Of a stretch of 64,000 nucleotides of DNA, positions 52,589 to 62,399 are shown piece after piece (positions within the stretch are counted from its first letter, which is position 1; the number at the start of each line of letters is the position of its first letter). The notes beneath the pieces are model-generated. The model saw only the letters and a list, made by a program, of their open reading frames with translations. It ran no database searches and had not been told where the DNA came from. The DNA is from an uncultured Burkholderiaceae bacterium (GTDB taxonomy: Bacteria > Pseudomonadota > Gammaproteobacteria > Burkholderiales > Burkholderiaceae_F), in the NCBI GenBank assembly GCA_944390675.1, contig CALXQR010000006.1, positions 1 through 64,000 of the forward strand, in the 5' to 3' direction. A program made the translations under genes and the position numbers.

Positions 52589-53785
52589 ATGAACGAACAA
52601 ATTAAAGTGCTTGCCTACCAACCTAAGTACAGCGAACGCAAAGGATTTGAATTATTCAGTGAAAATCAGGCAAAGAAAGTACGCGCCTATCATCAAACCA
52701 TTCCCGGTTATGAGCCGACGCCCCTGATTAACCTCGAAAATTTAAGTTCAAAGCTTGGCGTTAAAGGCATTTATGTTAAAGACGAAAGCTTTCGCTTTGG
52801 GCTCAACGCATTCAAGTCGCTTGGGAGCTCCTACTGCATGGGTGAGCTTCTTACAGAAAAGCTGGACCTCAATACCGCTCCTGATTTTTCTCGTTTAACG
52901 ACCAAGGAAGCCCGAGAAGCCTTGGGCGAGATGACATTTGTTACGGCTACCGACGGCAATCACGGACGGGGAGTGGCTTGGAGCGCAAAGATGCTGGGCC
53001 ACAAGAGTATCGTGTTAATGCCTAAAGGCACTGCCGCCGAGCGTCTGGAAAATATCCGCAAACTGGGGGCGGACGCCTGGATCACCGATGTGGAATACGA
53101 TGCCACAGTACAGATGGCTGCCAAACTTGCCGAAGAACGAGGAGGCGTCCTTGTACAGGATACGGCCTGGGCGGGCTATGAATCAGTACCCCTAAAAATC
53201 ATGCAGGGCTATCTGACGCTGGGCTTGGAAATTGTTGAAGCGCTCAAAGATACGAAACCCACGCATCTTTTCCTTCAAGCCGGTGTCGGTTCCATGGCAG
53301 CGGCAGTCGCCGCCTTCTTTGTGAATTACTACGGAAAAGAATGCCCCAAGATCATTATCGTTGAACCCAACGGCGCGGACTGTCTTTACAAAACTGCAGA
53401 GGCAGCGGACGGTGCTATTCACGCTTATGATGGGGAACTTCATTCCATCATGGCCGGTCTTTGCTGCGGCATTCCCTGCACGGTGGCGTGGGACCTTTTG
53501 GATCAGTGCGCGGATTTCTTTGTCTCCATGCCCGATTGGGTGGCCGCTGACGGGATGCGCATTTTAGGCGCGCCCTTGCCCGGTGACACACGAATCATTT
53601 CAGGCGAAAGCGGAGCTTCCTGCTTTGGCCTTGCGGCCGATCTTTTAAGAAAGCCGGAACTTTCCGTGTTAAAGGACAAAGTCGGTCTCGGCGAAAATTC
53701 CGTGATTTTGTGTCTTTCCACTGAAGGCGCAACCGATCGGGAAAACTATCGCAAAATTGTTTGGGAGGGCGCTTTTGCGTCTTGA
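52589..53785 (+). CDS. dpaL: Diaminopropionate ammonia-lyase
   Basis: A PLP enzyme that breaks 2,3-diaminopropionate into pyruvate and two ammonia, also acting on D-serine in some species. The 398 residues match E. coli YgeX (398). It has the cofactor lysine in RFGLNAFKSLGSSY, TATDGNHGRGVAW, the glycine-rich QAGVGSMAAAVA and SGESGASCFG. ATG 52589 follows AAAAGGAG. No ygeW/ygeY-type genes follow, so it is a stand-alone catabolic gene. It is a distant fold relative of the enzyme at 32973. Confidence 0.94.
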   Translation: MNEQIKVLAYQPKYSERKGFELFSENQAKKVRAYHQTIPGYEPTPLINLENLSSKLGVKGIYVKDESFRFGLNAFKSLGSSYCMGELLTEKLDLNTAPDFSRLTTKEAREALGEMTFVTATDGNHGRGVAWSAKMLGHKSIVLMPKGTAAERLENIRKLGADAWITDVEYDATVQMAAKLAEERGGVLVQDTAWAGYESVPLKIMQGYLTLGLEIVEALKDTKPTHLFLQAGVGSMAAAVAAFFVNYYGKECPKIIIVEPNGADCLYKTAEAADGAIHAYDGELHSIMAGLCCGIPCTVAWDLLDQCADFFVSMPDWVAADGMRILGAPLPGDTRIISGESGASCFGLAADLLRKPELSVLKDKVGLGENSVILCLSTEGATDRENYRKIVWEGAFAS

Positions 53786-53849
53786 TGGCTTACGCTCAAA
53801 AAAGGAAAAGAGTAGACTCAAGCGTATTAAAAAATGACTCCCTGACACC

Positions 53850-54770
53850 ATGCCGTCCAAAAAGACTGACGCATCTTCTTATAAAAGCGGAATCGCAAGC
53901 GCCGTACTTTCGTATTGTTTCTGGGGCTTGATCCCGCTTTATTGGGCGCTACTCAAAGGCGCGGACAACATCGAAATCCTTGCCCACCGTATTGTCTGGT
54001 CGCTTTTTTTCATCCTTTTGATGTTAGTCGTCAAGGGACAGTTCGGCGCGACGCTTGCGCTTCTTAAAGACCTCATCACCGCGCCCATTAAAAATAAGAC
54101 GCTTTTGCTCCTTTTGGCTACGGTCTTTGCCTCAGCCAACTGGCTTATCAACATTGTCGCGGTCACCGCTGACCGCGTGGTAGAGCTGGGTTTAGGAACC
54201 TTCTTGACGCCTCTGGCCACGATGGCAATCGGCATTGTCTTTTTCTCCGAGCGCGTCTCCAAAATCAGGATGGCCGCGATTGCCTTGGCAGTCTGCGGCG
54301 TCTGCGTCTTGATCACCGGGCTGGACCGCTTTCCGTGGATCGCGGTTTTGGTTTCTTCAACGTGGGCAATCTACGGGGCACTCAAGAAACTCATTGTCAT
54401 TGATCCGTCTAAGAGTGTGGCGATTGAACACACCCTTATGTTTATCCCAGCGTTTGCCTATCTCTTAAGCGGCAGCGGCATATTCGTCAATCATTTTGTG
54501 AATGGTTTTTCGGACGGTATCAGCTGGGTGCTGATCGGCACGGGCATTGTCACGTCCATCCCCATGATTCTTTTTTCGCTTGCTGCGCAAAAGCTCCCTA
54601 TGACTGTTTTAGGGATTATTCAATTTTTAAGTCCCGTGCTCACGTTCTTTTTGGGCGTGTTTGTTTTTAAAGAAGTAGTCACCTGGGCGGAAATCACGGC
54701 TTTGGCTTTCATTCTCTCAGCTGTAACGCTTTACATCATTGGAAACCGAAAACAACACTCCGAGCCATAA
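53850..54770 (+). CDS. rarD: RarD-type EamA transporter
   Basis: A 306-residue inner-membrane permease with ten hydrophobic segments in two EamA halves. The start SGIASAVLSYCFWGLIPLYW, then ANWLINIVAV and GLGTFLTPL, and the late QFLSPVLTFFLGV stretch are RarD hallmarks. RarD proteins affect chloramphenicol sensitivity in some species, but the natural substrate is not settled. The gene begins 64 bases after dpaL with a poor ribosome site before ATG 53850. Confidence 0.93.
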   Translation: MPSKKTDASSYKSGIASAVLSYCFWGLIPLYWALLKGADNIEILAHRIVWSLFFILLMLVVKGQFGATLALLKDLITAPIKNKTLLLLLATVFASANWLINIVAVTADRVVELGLGTFLTPLATMAIGIVFFSERVSKIRMAAIALAVCGVCVLITGLDRFPWIAVLVSSTWAIYGALKKLIVIDPSKSVAIEHTLMFIPAFAYLLSGSGIFVNHFVNGFSDGISWVLIGTGIVTSIPMILFSLAAQKLPMTVLGIIQFLSPVLTFFLGVFVFKEVVTWAEITALAFILSAVTLYIIGNRKQHSEP

Positions 54771-54895
54771 TCCTTTGCTTGTGCTCAAAGAAATGGCTTT
54801 TTTCGGTGCATTTTTTACCAGTTGGCGGACAATGTCCTTAAGGGCAGTTTTTATGTCCGGTTTTTTCCTCTTCTTTTTTTTAAGGAAGTGAAAAA

Positions 54896-55243
54896 ATGCA
54901 GAAAGTCATTCTCTCTTTTGTTTTAGCATCAGCCTTTGCCTTGCCGCTTGCTTCTCAGGCGGAATCCTGGTCCTTGGAGGGGCATGCGTGCCTCGGACCC
55001 GATCACAACACTTTGGTTGAAGAACTGGGCGGCGCCTGCAAACAAGGCGACATCATCGCAACGAAATACCCGGCCTACTTCTGCGACTTTAATTACACAG
55101 TGGCCTTCAACACATCGAATTCTGCCATCTGTGTCTATCGGGGAGACGTTGCGGAAGAACGTGTTAAAGAACTTCCTAAACCCAAGGAAGACAAGGACGA
55201 GAACGCCCATAAATTCACAGGTCTTAGCGGAAAGGTCTTCTAG
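54896..55243 (+). CDS. Small exported protein with four cysteines
   Basis: A 115-residue protein with a clear signal peptide (about residues 1-22, cut after SQA). The mature part has Cys32, 48, 63 and 79, enough for two disulfides, and a charged C-terminus. AAGGAAG precedes ATG 54896. I do not recognise the family. In the periplasm its cysteines would be a natural substrate for the Dsb system, including the DsbI encoded at 46.7 kb, which is inference. Confidence 0.8.
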   Translation: MQKVILSFVLASAFALPLASQAESWSLEGHACLGPDHNTLVEELGGACKQGDIIATKYPAYFCDFNYTVAFNTSNSAICVYRGDVAEERVKELPKPKEDKDENAHKFTGLSGKVF

Positions 55244-55263
55244 AATTTATGCTTCAAAACAAT

Positions 55264-55297
55264 AAGCGGCATGCTTCTTTTCAAAGACATGCCGCTT
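55264..55297. terminator. Terminator between the small exported protein and the metzincin autotransporter
   Basis: AAGCGGCATG (55264-55273)/CATGCCGCTT (55288-55297), followed by AATTTT on the plus strand. The genes converge here. Confidence 0.82.
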
Positions 55298-55317
55298 AAT
55301 TTTACGTGTTTAGCTCT

Positions 55318-58300
55318 TTAGAAACGCCACAGGGCTTCAATGCCGCCCGCGAGAATAGCAGATGATGAGCTTTCGCGTTCATAATCGAGACGGGCGTTAA
55401 GCGTAAAGCCTTCTTTATTTTGAAGCCCCACTTTAGCGCCGGCTCTCAAGCGATTCTTGCTGTCAAAATCCACAGCGCGCTTGAAGTTCCCGCGCAGGTC
55501 AGAGGCCGCAAAGGAGAGTTTCATGTCACCCGCATCGGACATCAATTCTCGACCGTACGCTGCATGCACTTGCCAGAAAGCACGGTTGGGTTCAAAGACT
55601 TCGCCTTCAAGCTTAACGCCCACTTGTGCTTCAAGCGAGCGGTAAAGGGCGGATGCCGCATGCATTGCGGCAGCGCCATCAGCGTCCTCATCATAAGAGG
55701 GGACGTAGTGCACGAAACCTTCAAAACCGGCGTAGGGTTCGACTCTGACCGTATCGGCCAATTCAAAGGCGCGGCCCGTGTGCGCGGAAAGTCCTAAGGA
55801 CCAACGGTCCACATCCGCTTCGGTCTTATCCGTCATGCCCGCATAATGCACAATGCGGTCTTCGTCGCTATTGATGTAGCCCAAACGAACTGAAGCCTTG
55901 GCAAATAGCGGCGTATCAAAAATGTTTTCCGCGCGTCGATAGGCCTCGACCCAAATACCCTTGGCGTTATAGTCATCAATCGTTGAGGCATCACCGCGGG
56001 CAGTTAACGCAGCAATCGAAATGCCTGCTTCACCGTCGGCGTCCTTGCGGATCATGCCGCCCGCAAGACCCGCGATATCTGTTCGAACGGTTCCTATAGA
56101 GCGCACTTTGCTTGTGCCGCCCACTGGTTTCACCCAAGCGTAGTCGCCTTCGGGTTCGGTAAAGGGGAGAGACGGATCCAACGCCATTTGGGCGGCGCGT
56201 TCAAACTGAAGCGCAGCGGCCGTGCCGTCCACTAAACCGTCACCCATCAAAGCGCGGCCTGCCTCAGCAATGGTCTTGCCACTCATATCCGACCAGTCCA
56301 TGGCGGCAAAGAGGGCTTTAGAGGAGTCGGTCGTTAAGTGTTCAGCACTTTGATCAAAGATTTTGCCGATCGCTTTCGACTCGCCCGTCATGCGGCTCGA
56401 GTAGGCCTGCGGCGCACGTTTGACGATAAGCGTGCCGTCAGAGGTCTGTGTAAAGCTCATCGTGGGAGAGGCCACATATTCTGAAGGATCACGCCAAGAG
56501 AAATCCACAGCGACAGGATCGCCTTGAGTGGTAACGACTGCGGACGCTGCCGGTGCCTTCACCGTACCTGAAGCCTGCCAAGTGCCTTCTGGGCTGCCTT
56601 CAACCGTTACGGTTTCAGGTAAGTAAGATTTTCCTGAAACAGAAAGCGGAATGACTTTGCCGTCTTGGACAGAAAGCGTAAGCGATGCGTTCTCACCGTT
56701 GTGCCAATAATCACCCTCAATCACCACGGGGTTAGCTTGCGTCGAAACAACACTGCCTTCGTTACTGAAAACAGGCCATTCACCATGAAGCCTGAAGTGT
56801 CCGCCCTGAAGCTGACCTGTCGGAGAAACGCCAGCCATCAGTACGTCAGCCGTACCGGTCATCACAAGAGACACATTGTTAATTCTAAGTATGATGCTCT
56901 CAGGCCCGATAATGTTATCGTTAAAAACAATCTTGGAGCCGGCGTTTTTGGCAGATAACTTTGCCGCTTCTGAATCAGAATAAGGATCATCGGTAGTACC
57001 GAAAAGAAGTGTCGTACCACGGGGATCCTTGCCGTAGTAAAGATGCCGCTTACCATAAATGGTTTCGTACGGATCCCAGAGCGAAATGATGTCGCCTTTA
57101 ATTTCAGCCCCCGGTGCAACGACGATGTACTCCACAAGAGCGTTGGGCGAAATGTAGATGCTCGCAAGTTTCCCTTCAACTTTGCCATTGATCGTGAAAT
57201 CCTTAACAAGCGGCCCTCGTAGCGCTTCGGGAACGTCCATTAAATGTTCTTGATAAAGCGCGGTGTAGGAGCCTAAATACCCCCAATAGTCGCCCATTTC
57301 ATTGGAGCCGAAGTCAAAACTCACACCGATGCCGTTTTCACCCATGGCGCGCACTGTCGCACCTTCTTCAATGGTGAGGTTATGGTTTTTGCCCCAAGAA
57401 AAGAGAATTCCCTTGCCGCCTGCGCCGTTAGCTTGAACAACTGTGCCGCTCGCGATCGTGAGATCATTGCCGACACCATCGACACGCGTTCCGATGCCCC
57501 ATTTGCCATCGCTCATAAGAGGAGCAATCTGCGTCACTTTGTTATTGCTTCCGTAAATATGTAAACCGATGCCCCACTCTTGCTGAGACGGTTCTCCCAC
57601 AATCCAGCCAGAGCCGTCGTCTTTGCGTGCCCAATAGGGATTGGAATTGTTGAACGTTAGATTATTGTTATAAATCGAGTAGCCGTAGAAGCGCCTGCGG
57701 TCGATGTCGTAACCGATATCCTGCAAGAGAGCAATTTCGGCTTCCATGAGCACGCACCAATTGCGATAGTACTGGTGACTCATGAGGCTGTTTTGAAGCT
57801 CAATGTGGCTCATATCAAAATAACGGCCGTCGCCTTCAAGCCCGTTAATGGGAAGACCCGGCACCGGATCGCGGGCTGCTTCGACAAGATCTTCCGGATT
57901 CCAAACATTAGGTATATCCACGGGCCAAGCAATTTCTGCATTGTTTAACACTTCTTTGACATGTTCACCACTGAAGTAGACGCCTGAGTCACGGTCGTTG
58001 AAGTAAATATTGAACGCATCCTCAGGCAGAGTTTCATTGCTCCCCGGAGTGACCACATTCAAAAGAATAGTATCTTTGCCGCTTTGCTCCATGATTTCAG
58101 CCATAGAGCGACCAGTTAAGTCATGGAGATTGAGTGTATAAAGGTTTGTATCGCTTGGGGCGAAAGCAATCCAGTCTTCCCCATTTAATTCAACCGCCGA
58201 ATACGAAGAAGTAAGACCAAAGGCGTGGAATAACTCATGCAGGATCGTCCCAGGAAGATCTGTATCTTTAGCTTGATGAGGGAGCACAGGCAGCTCGTCC

Positions 58301-58785
58301 ATATACCAATTAAAGACGGCGCTATCGACCGTGATATAAGCTGCTGTTTTGGAAGGATCCGTGCTTAAGCCCCGCCAGGCGCTGCCCAGATCAGTCATCA
58401 GGGTGTCAGGGTTTGAGGGACTCATAGCACTTGCGTTATCGTCCTGAACGGCGTACGGCATCAAAAGCACGTTGATAGGACCCTGCGCGGCGTAACTGTC
58501 GCGAAGAAGCTGCCAAAAATAGTCCGTACCCAGTTCAAGTGCGATTAACTCATCGGGCGCCAACTCACGATCAACCGGGTCGTAAAAATCGAAATCATCG
58601 TAAACAGAATGCCATTCGCCGGGCGCCAGAAGATTGAAATAAATATAAGGAACACCCGTATCTGAAACAATCGGAATCGTTTCATAAGCGTGAACGGCAG
58701 GCGCCGCGCCAAAGGCAAAACTCAAAGCAAGCGCGCAGGCGATAGGGGAGAGTTTAAAGCGGGCTTTTTTATTCTTACGTGTCAT
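55318..58785 (-). CDS. Autotransporter with an N-terminal metzincin-like zinc protease passenger
   Basis: A 1155-residue surface or secreted protein. It has a signal peptide (about 1-33, ending AVHA), then a protease-like domain (about 35-365) with the zinc motif His183-Glu184-x-x-His187-x-x-Gly190. About 140 residues later comes MSHIELQNSLMSH (325-337), which resembles the third histidine (327) and Met-turn (335) of leishmanolysin-type enzymes, then ALLQDIGYDI. Residues of about 370-800 look like a beta-solenoid with repeated GxGI/V patterns. The barrel (about 870-1155) ends ALWRF. It is not paired with other genes. The substrate is unknown: mucin, host or own proteins are possible. Confidence 0.88.
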   Translation of the reverse strand: MTRKNKKARFKLSPIACALALSFAFGAAPAVHAYETIPIVSDTGVPYIYFNLLAPGEWHSVYDDFDFYDPVDRELAPDELIALELGTDYFWQLLRDSYAAQGPINVLLMPYAVQDDNASAMSPSNPDTLMTDLGSAWRGLSTDPSKTAAYITVDSAVFNWYMDELPVLPHQAKDTDLPGTILHELFHAFGLTSSYSAVELNGEDWIAFAPSDTNLYTLNLHDLTGRSMAEIMEQSGKDTILLNVVTPGSNETLPEDAFNIYFNDRDSGVYFSGEHVKEVLNNAEIAWPVDIPNVWNPEDLVEAARDPVPGLPINGLEGDGRYFDMSHIELQNSLMSHQYYRNWCVLMEAEIALLQDIGYDIDRRRFYGYSIYNNNLTFNNSNPYWARKDDGSGWIVGEPSQQEWGIGLHIYGSNNKVTQIAPLMSDGKWGIGTRVDGVGNDLTIASGTVVQANGAGGKGILFSWGKNHNLTIEEGATVRAMGENGIGVSFDFGSNEMGDYWGYLGSYTALYQEHLMDVPEALRGPLVKDFTINGKVEGKLASIYISPNALVEYIVVAPGAEIKGDIISLWDPYETIYGKRHLYYGKDPRGTTLLFGTTDDPYSDSEAAKLSAKNAGSKIVFNDNIIGPESIILRINNVSLVMTGTADVLMAGVSPTGQLQGGHFRLHGEWPVFSNEGSVVSTQANPVVIEGDYWHNGENASLTLSVQDGKVIPLSVSGKSYLPETVTVEGSPEGTWQASGTVKAPAASAVVTTQGDPVAVDFSWRDPSEYVASPTMSFTQTSDGTLIVKRAPQAYSSRMTGESKAIGKIFDQSAEHLTTDSSKALFAAMDWSDMSGKTIAEAGRALMGDGLVDGTAAALQFERAAQMALDPSLPFTEPEGDYAWVKPVGGTSKVRSIGTVRTDIAGLAGGMIRKDADGEAGISIAALTARGDASTIDDYNAKGIWVEAYRRAENIFDTPLFAKASVRLGYINSDEDRIVHYAGMTDKTEADVDRWSLGLSAHTGRAFELADTVRVEPYAGFEGFVHYVPSYDEDADGAAAMHAASALYRSLEAQVGVKLEGEVFEPNRAFWQVHAAYGRELMSDAGDMKLSFAASDLRGNFKRAVDFDSKNRLRAGAKVGLQNKEGFTLNARLDYERESSSSAILAGGIEALWRF

Positions 58786-59029
58786 GGCGATCTACCCGAA
58801 AAGCGATTTCGGCAAGCCGCCAAATAATAAAGAGACGAGCAGGAAGGCGGCAAAGCCGACATCTAGGAACTTACTTTGATTTTCAAAGCACGGGCAATTT
58901 ATGTCAAGGATGATTTCCCCTAAACCCTAGTGCTTACGAAGCAGAAACGCTTTGAAACAAAATGGCGATTTTAAGAGACGTTTTTTCGTACTTTTCGAAC
59001 CTAAAATCGCAGAAAAAGGGGAGGGAATT

Positions 59030-59716
59030 ATGTCTGCACATGTACTCAATTCCTCAGATCTTGCGAAAAAACCTGCCCGCTACAGCACGGGCGAAGAAAT
59101 TGCGAACGCCGTCACGCACGGTATTGCCGCGTTAATGAGCATCGCTGGGCTTGCAATTCTCGTGGGTTTTGCTGTTGCTTATTCGGGCTCGCCCACCGTA
59201 ATAGTCGCGGTGAGCGTCTTTGGCGCGAGCATGATTTTTCTCTACGTCGCCTCGACGCTTTATCACGCAATACCTAACCAAAAAGCGAAACAGATTCTCC
59301 AGCGCCTCGATCACTCCATGATTTACGTACTGATTGCGGGCAGTTACACGCCGTTTTGTCTTGTCACGCTCAAAGGCGTCACGGGAATTGCTCTTTGCGT
59401 GGCTGTGTGGGCTATCGCCATCGCAGGCATCGCGCTTCAAGGTCTTTTAATTAAAAAGAGCAAGTGGCTCAATTCCCTTTTGTATCTGGCGATGGGCTGG
59501 CTTGTCATTCTCGTTATCGAGCCCTTGATTGAAAATCTTGCCGCAGGCGGTCTTTGGCTTTTGACCGCGGGCGGTTTGGCCTACAGTCTTGGCGTCATTT
59601 TCTACATCTGGAAGTCAATTCCCTACAGTCATGCCATCTGGCACATCTTTGTTTTTGCCGGAACAGTGCTTCAATTTTTAGCGGTTTTGCTCTACGTGAT
59701 TCCGGTCTTCAACTAA
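59030..59716 (+). CDS. Haemolysin III / PAQR family membrane protein
   Basis: A 228-residue protein with seven membrane segments. The family metal site is visible: STLYHAIPN, the LDHSMIYVLIAGSYTPF segment and HAIWHIFVFAG near the end supply conserved histidines and aspartate. Bacterial members affect membrane fluidity or act as ceramidase-like hydrolases. A haemolytic activity should not be assumed. ATG 59030 follows GGGGAGGG. The longer frame from 58952 lacks a ribosome site. Confidence 0.93.
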   Translation: MSAHVLNSSDLAKKPARYSTGEEIANAVTHGIAALMSIAGLAILVGFAVAYSGSPTVIVAVSVFGASMIFLYVASTLYHAIPNQKAKQILQRLDHSMIYVLIAGSYTPFCLVTLKGVTGIALCVAVWAIAIAGIALQGLLIKKSKWLNSLLYLAMGWLVILVIEPLIENLAAGGLWLLTAGGLAYSLGVIFYIWKSIPYSHAIWHIFVFAGTVLQFLAVLLYVIPVFN

Positions 59717-59720
59717 TAAA

Positions 59721-59742
59721 AAACCCGCTCGAAAGCGGGTTT
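59721..59742. terminator. Bidirectional terminator between the haemolysin-III gene and nrdG
   Basis: AAACCCGCT (59721-59729)/AGCGGGTTT (59734-59742), a perfect 9-base stem with a CGAA loop. Confidence 0.9.
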
Positions 59743-59749
59743 GTCAAAC

Positions 59750-60220
59750 TTAAAGTTCTGCTTTAACTTTAATCGGGATCACCCGTTGATTGGTGCTTCC
59801 GAAGTATTGCCCCTGTTCTTTGACCTTGAGTTTTTCAACATAGGGACCATCGACCAACGTATCAATATACTGCATGATTTCGTGGTCTTTAAAGTGCTCA
59901 TACTTGCGTCCCGTCCAGACCCAAATCGTCTTATCGGGACACGCTTCACGAACACGGCGGCAAAGCTCAGTCACAAGACCGATATTTTGCTCTTCAAAGG
60001 GGTCTCCGCCGAGAACACTTAATCCAGCCATGTAAGGGCGCTTTAAAAGCGAGATGATTCGTTCAATCGTCTCATCGGTGAAATCGTCGCCGGCGTTAAA
60101 GTCCCAGGATTCGGGATTAAAGCACCCTTTGCAGCGCAGGGTGCAGCCCGAGACAAAAAGGGAAACTCGGACGCCGGGGCCGTTTGTCGTATCAAATTCG
60201 CGAAGCTGAGCGTATTTCAT
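59750..60220 (-). CDS. nrdG: Anaerobic ribonucleotide reductase activating protein
   Basis: A radical SAM enzyme that puts the glycyl radical on NrdD. The 156 residues match E. coli NrdG (154). The [4Fe-4S] motif is Cys26, Cys30, Cys33 in GCTLRCKGC. The SAM-binding LGGDPFEEQN and TIWVWTGRKYE follow. It is encoded 16 bases after nrdD in the same operon. Confidence 0.97.
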   Translation of the reverse strand: MKYAQLREFDTTNGPGVRVSLFVSGCTLRCKGCFNPESWDFNAGDDFTDETIERIISLLKRPYMAGLSVLGGDPFEEQNIGLVTELCRRVREACPDKTIWVWTGRKYEHFKDHEIMQYIDTLVDGPYVEKLKVKEQGQYFGSTNQRVIPIKVKAEL

Positions 60221-60236
60221 TTGACTTCAAGCCTCT

Positions 60237-62399
60237 TTACATCGACACGCGGCGCTTGATTTCGGCCATCTTGCCGTCATTCATGCGGGACTGGCCATTC
60301 ACATTGCTGTAGCCCAGGTAACCGCACACACGGCTGATCACCGAGAGGTTGTCGCTGCCGCAGTGCGGGCACTTGAACATAACGTTCGTGGAGTGCTGAC
60401 CGCAGCTGTTGCAGTAAGCCGCGTCAAAGTTCACGCCCTGATAGAAGCCCATTTCCATACCGCGTTCGATAATGGCCTTATCAGCCTCAATGTTTTCAGG
60501 GTTGGTGAGGCGCACGTATTGGATGTGGCCGCCTTCGCACAAGTGGAAGCACTTGAATTCGTGATCCTGCTTTTCGAAGGGCGAAATGTCTTCGGTCACA
60601 TTCAAGTGGAACGAATTGGTGAAGTATTCGGTGCTGTAGTGTTCAGCCGTCGCAAATTCGTTCACCAAACCCATTTCCTTGCAGTAGTCATCGTACTGGC
60701 GGGCCTGCGTGGCGCAGAGGCTTTCAGCAGGCGTGCCGTAAATGGCGTACAGGTAATGGTCTTCGGCCTTGAATTCATTGAGCTTTTGCTGCAGATAACG
60801 GAGCACCTGAACGGCGAAAGCAGAATTGTCTTCAATCATGCGCTTGCCGGTCCAGAGGTACGTCGCATCGTCCAGGGCGGTGATGCCGAAACTAGCCGTC
60901 ATGTAGTCGACCAAGTCGCCCACACGGTCATCCGGATCCTTCGTGCCCTTGTAGAAGCCGCCTTGCGTGAACGCCAAGGGGTTAGAAGAGCAGCGTTGGT
61001 TGCGGATCACGTCGTAGCGCTTCTTTAAGAAGTCGCGGATCACCTGCAGACGGTCGTCCAACAGATCCCAGAACTTTTCACGCCAATCAAGCGGATGCTC
61101 AGTCATCGCAACCTTGATCATCAAGGGGATGTTCAAGCTCACGGCACCGATGTTGCAGCGGCCGATCGTCACATACTTGCCCGTTTCAGGATCCTTCCAC
61201 GGCGAGAGGTAGGCGCGGCAGCCCATGGGGCTCGTGATCACGCCTTCTTCGCGGAAAAGACGGGAAACGGTGCCGTGTTCGCTCGAAATGGAGAGGTAGT
61301 CCGGGTACATGCAAGTCGATGAGGTCTTTACGGCCTCATCGAAAAGGCCTGCGCTGTGAAGGTCTCCGTGAACTTGGTTTTTATCGTAGAGATAAACCAA
61401 CTTCGGGAAAACAACAGGCTTATGATCCGGGCCGTGGCCGTTGCGGCGAACGCGAAGCATCACGGTGTTGATCAAAGCCAACAGGCGCTTATCTTCTTCA
61501 GGCAACTTCACATCCCATTGACCGAAGCTGATCGTCGTGAAGGCGAAGTCGCCGCGGCTGCAGGGCACGGTATTAAGTTTCAATTCAAGCGATTGGAAAC
61601 CTTGTTCCAATTCGCGCAAAAGGGTCTTGTCAGCGTAGCGAACAGCGACGTCTTCGTTGACGCCCAAGTCGTTTTTGGCGTCGCTGTAGGCCTTATCCCA
61701 CGTCTTGTGAGCGTAGGGGAGTAGCACCTTATCGAGTTCGGCAAGCGTGAAGCCCCCGAACTGCTGAGCCGTGGCCACAAGCGTGATGTCGCCGATCACC
61801 TGCAGTGCGGACAACACAGTCTTGGGTTCGGTGTACTGGACGTTGGACATTTCAAAGCCGCCTTCGAGAACGTTCTTGATATCGAAAAGGCAGCAGTTGA
61901 CGCAACCGAGGATCATGTCGCGCAAGTCGTGAATGTAAATGTCGCCGCGTTCAATGAGTTCTTTTTCCTTGGCGGACAAATAGAACTGCTTGTAGAGGCT
62001 CTTAGTGAGATAACCCTTGATGAGCGAGCCCTTCGTGGAAACCAAGGAGCTGTCGAAGTTGGCGTTTTCGCGGTCGCCCAAGCGCAGCACGTCGTCGGCG
62101 TCCTGACGAAGCTTTTCAAAGGTCTTAGCGTAATTGGTCTTGTAGTAGCGGTATTCGGCGTAGGCTTTCGCCACGTCTTCAAAACCGGTCACGGACAAAA
62201 CAGCGATCACGAGCTCATGAAGTTCGGCCACCGTCACCTGATCGCGCTCTTTAATACGGCGCAAAATGGCATCGACGATCTTCTGACAATTCGCTTCGTC
62301 GACGATTTTGTCGCAGCGCATAGCCGCTTTGTTCACAGCAACGGAGATTTTCTCGGGATTGAAATCCTCAAGCGTTTGGTCTTTTTTTACAACTTTCAT
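60237..62399 (-). CDS. nrdD: Anaerobic ribonucleoside-triphosphate reductase
   Basis: Makes deoxynucleotides without oxygen through a glycyl radical. The 720-residue chain has an N-terminal ATP-cone (about 1-90) for allosteric control. The catalytic barrel carries cysteines in LGCVNCCLF, MGCRAYLSP and CNIGAVSLNI. A zinc site follows (CNSCGQ and CPHCGS), and the radical site is Gly693 in RVCGYLGY. ATG 62399 follows GAGGA. Two NrdR-like boxes lie upstream. It points to an anaerobic or microaerophilic life. Confidence 0.97.
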   Translation of the reverse strand: MKVVKKDQTLEDFNPEKISVAVNKAAMRCDKIVDEANCQKIVDAILRRIKERDQVTVAELHELVIAVLSVTGFEDVAKAYAEYRYYKTNYAKTFEKLRQDADDVLRLGDRENANFDSSLVSTKGSLIKGYLTKSLYKQFYLSAKEKELIERGDIYIHDLRDMILGCVNCCLFDIKNVLEGGFEMSNVQYTEPKTVLSALQVIGDITLVATAQQFGGFTLAELDKVLLPYAHKTWDKAYSDAKNDLGVNEDVAVRYADKTLLRELEQGFQSLELKLNTVPCSRGDFAFTTISFGQWDVKLPEEDKRLLALINTVMLRVRRNGHGPDHKPVVFPKLVYLYDKNQVHGDLHSAGLFDEAVKTSSTCMYPDYLSISSEHGTVSRLFREEGVITSPMGCRAYLSPWKDPETGKYVTIGRCNIGAVSLNIPLMIKVAMTEHPLDWREKFWDLLDDRLQVIRDFLKKRYDVIRNQRCSSNPLAFTQGGFYKGTKDPDDRVGDLVDYMTASFGITALDDATYLWTGKRMIEDNSAFAVQVLRYLQQKLNEFKAEDHYLYAIYGTPAESLCATQARQYDDYCKEMGLVNEFATAEHYSTEYFTNSFHLNVTEDISPFEKQDHEFKCFHLCEGGHIQYVRLTNPENIEADKAIIERGMEMGFYQGVNFDAAYCNSCGQHSTNVMFKCPHCGSDNLSVISRVCGYLGYSNVNGQSRMNDGKMAEIKRRVSM

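Noticed and set aside
59030..59716. Haemolysin virulence factor
   Set aside because: PAQR-family proteins carry the haemolysin III name by history; no toxin function can be inferred.
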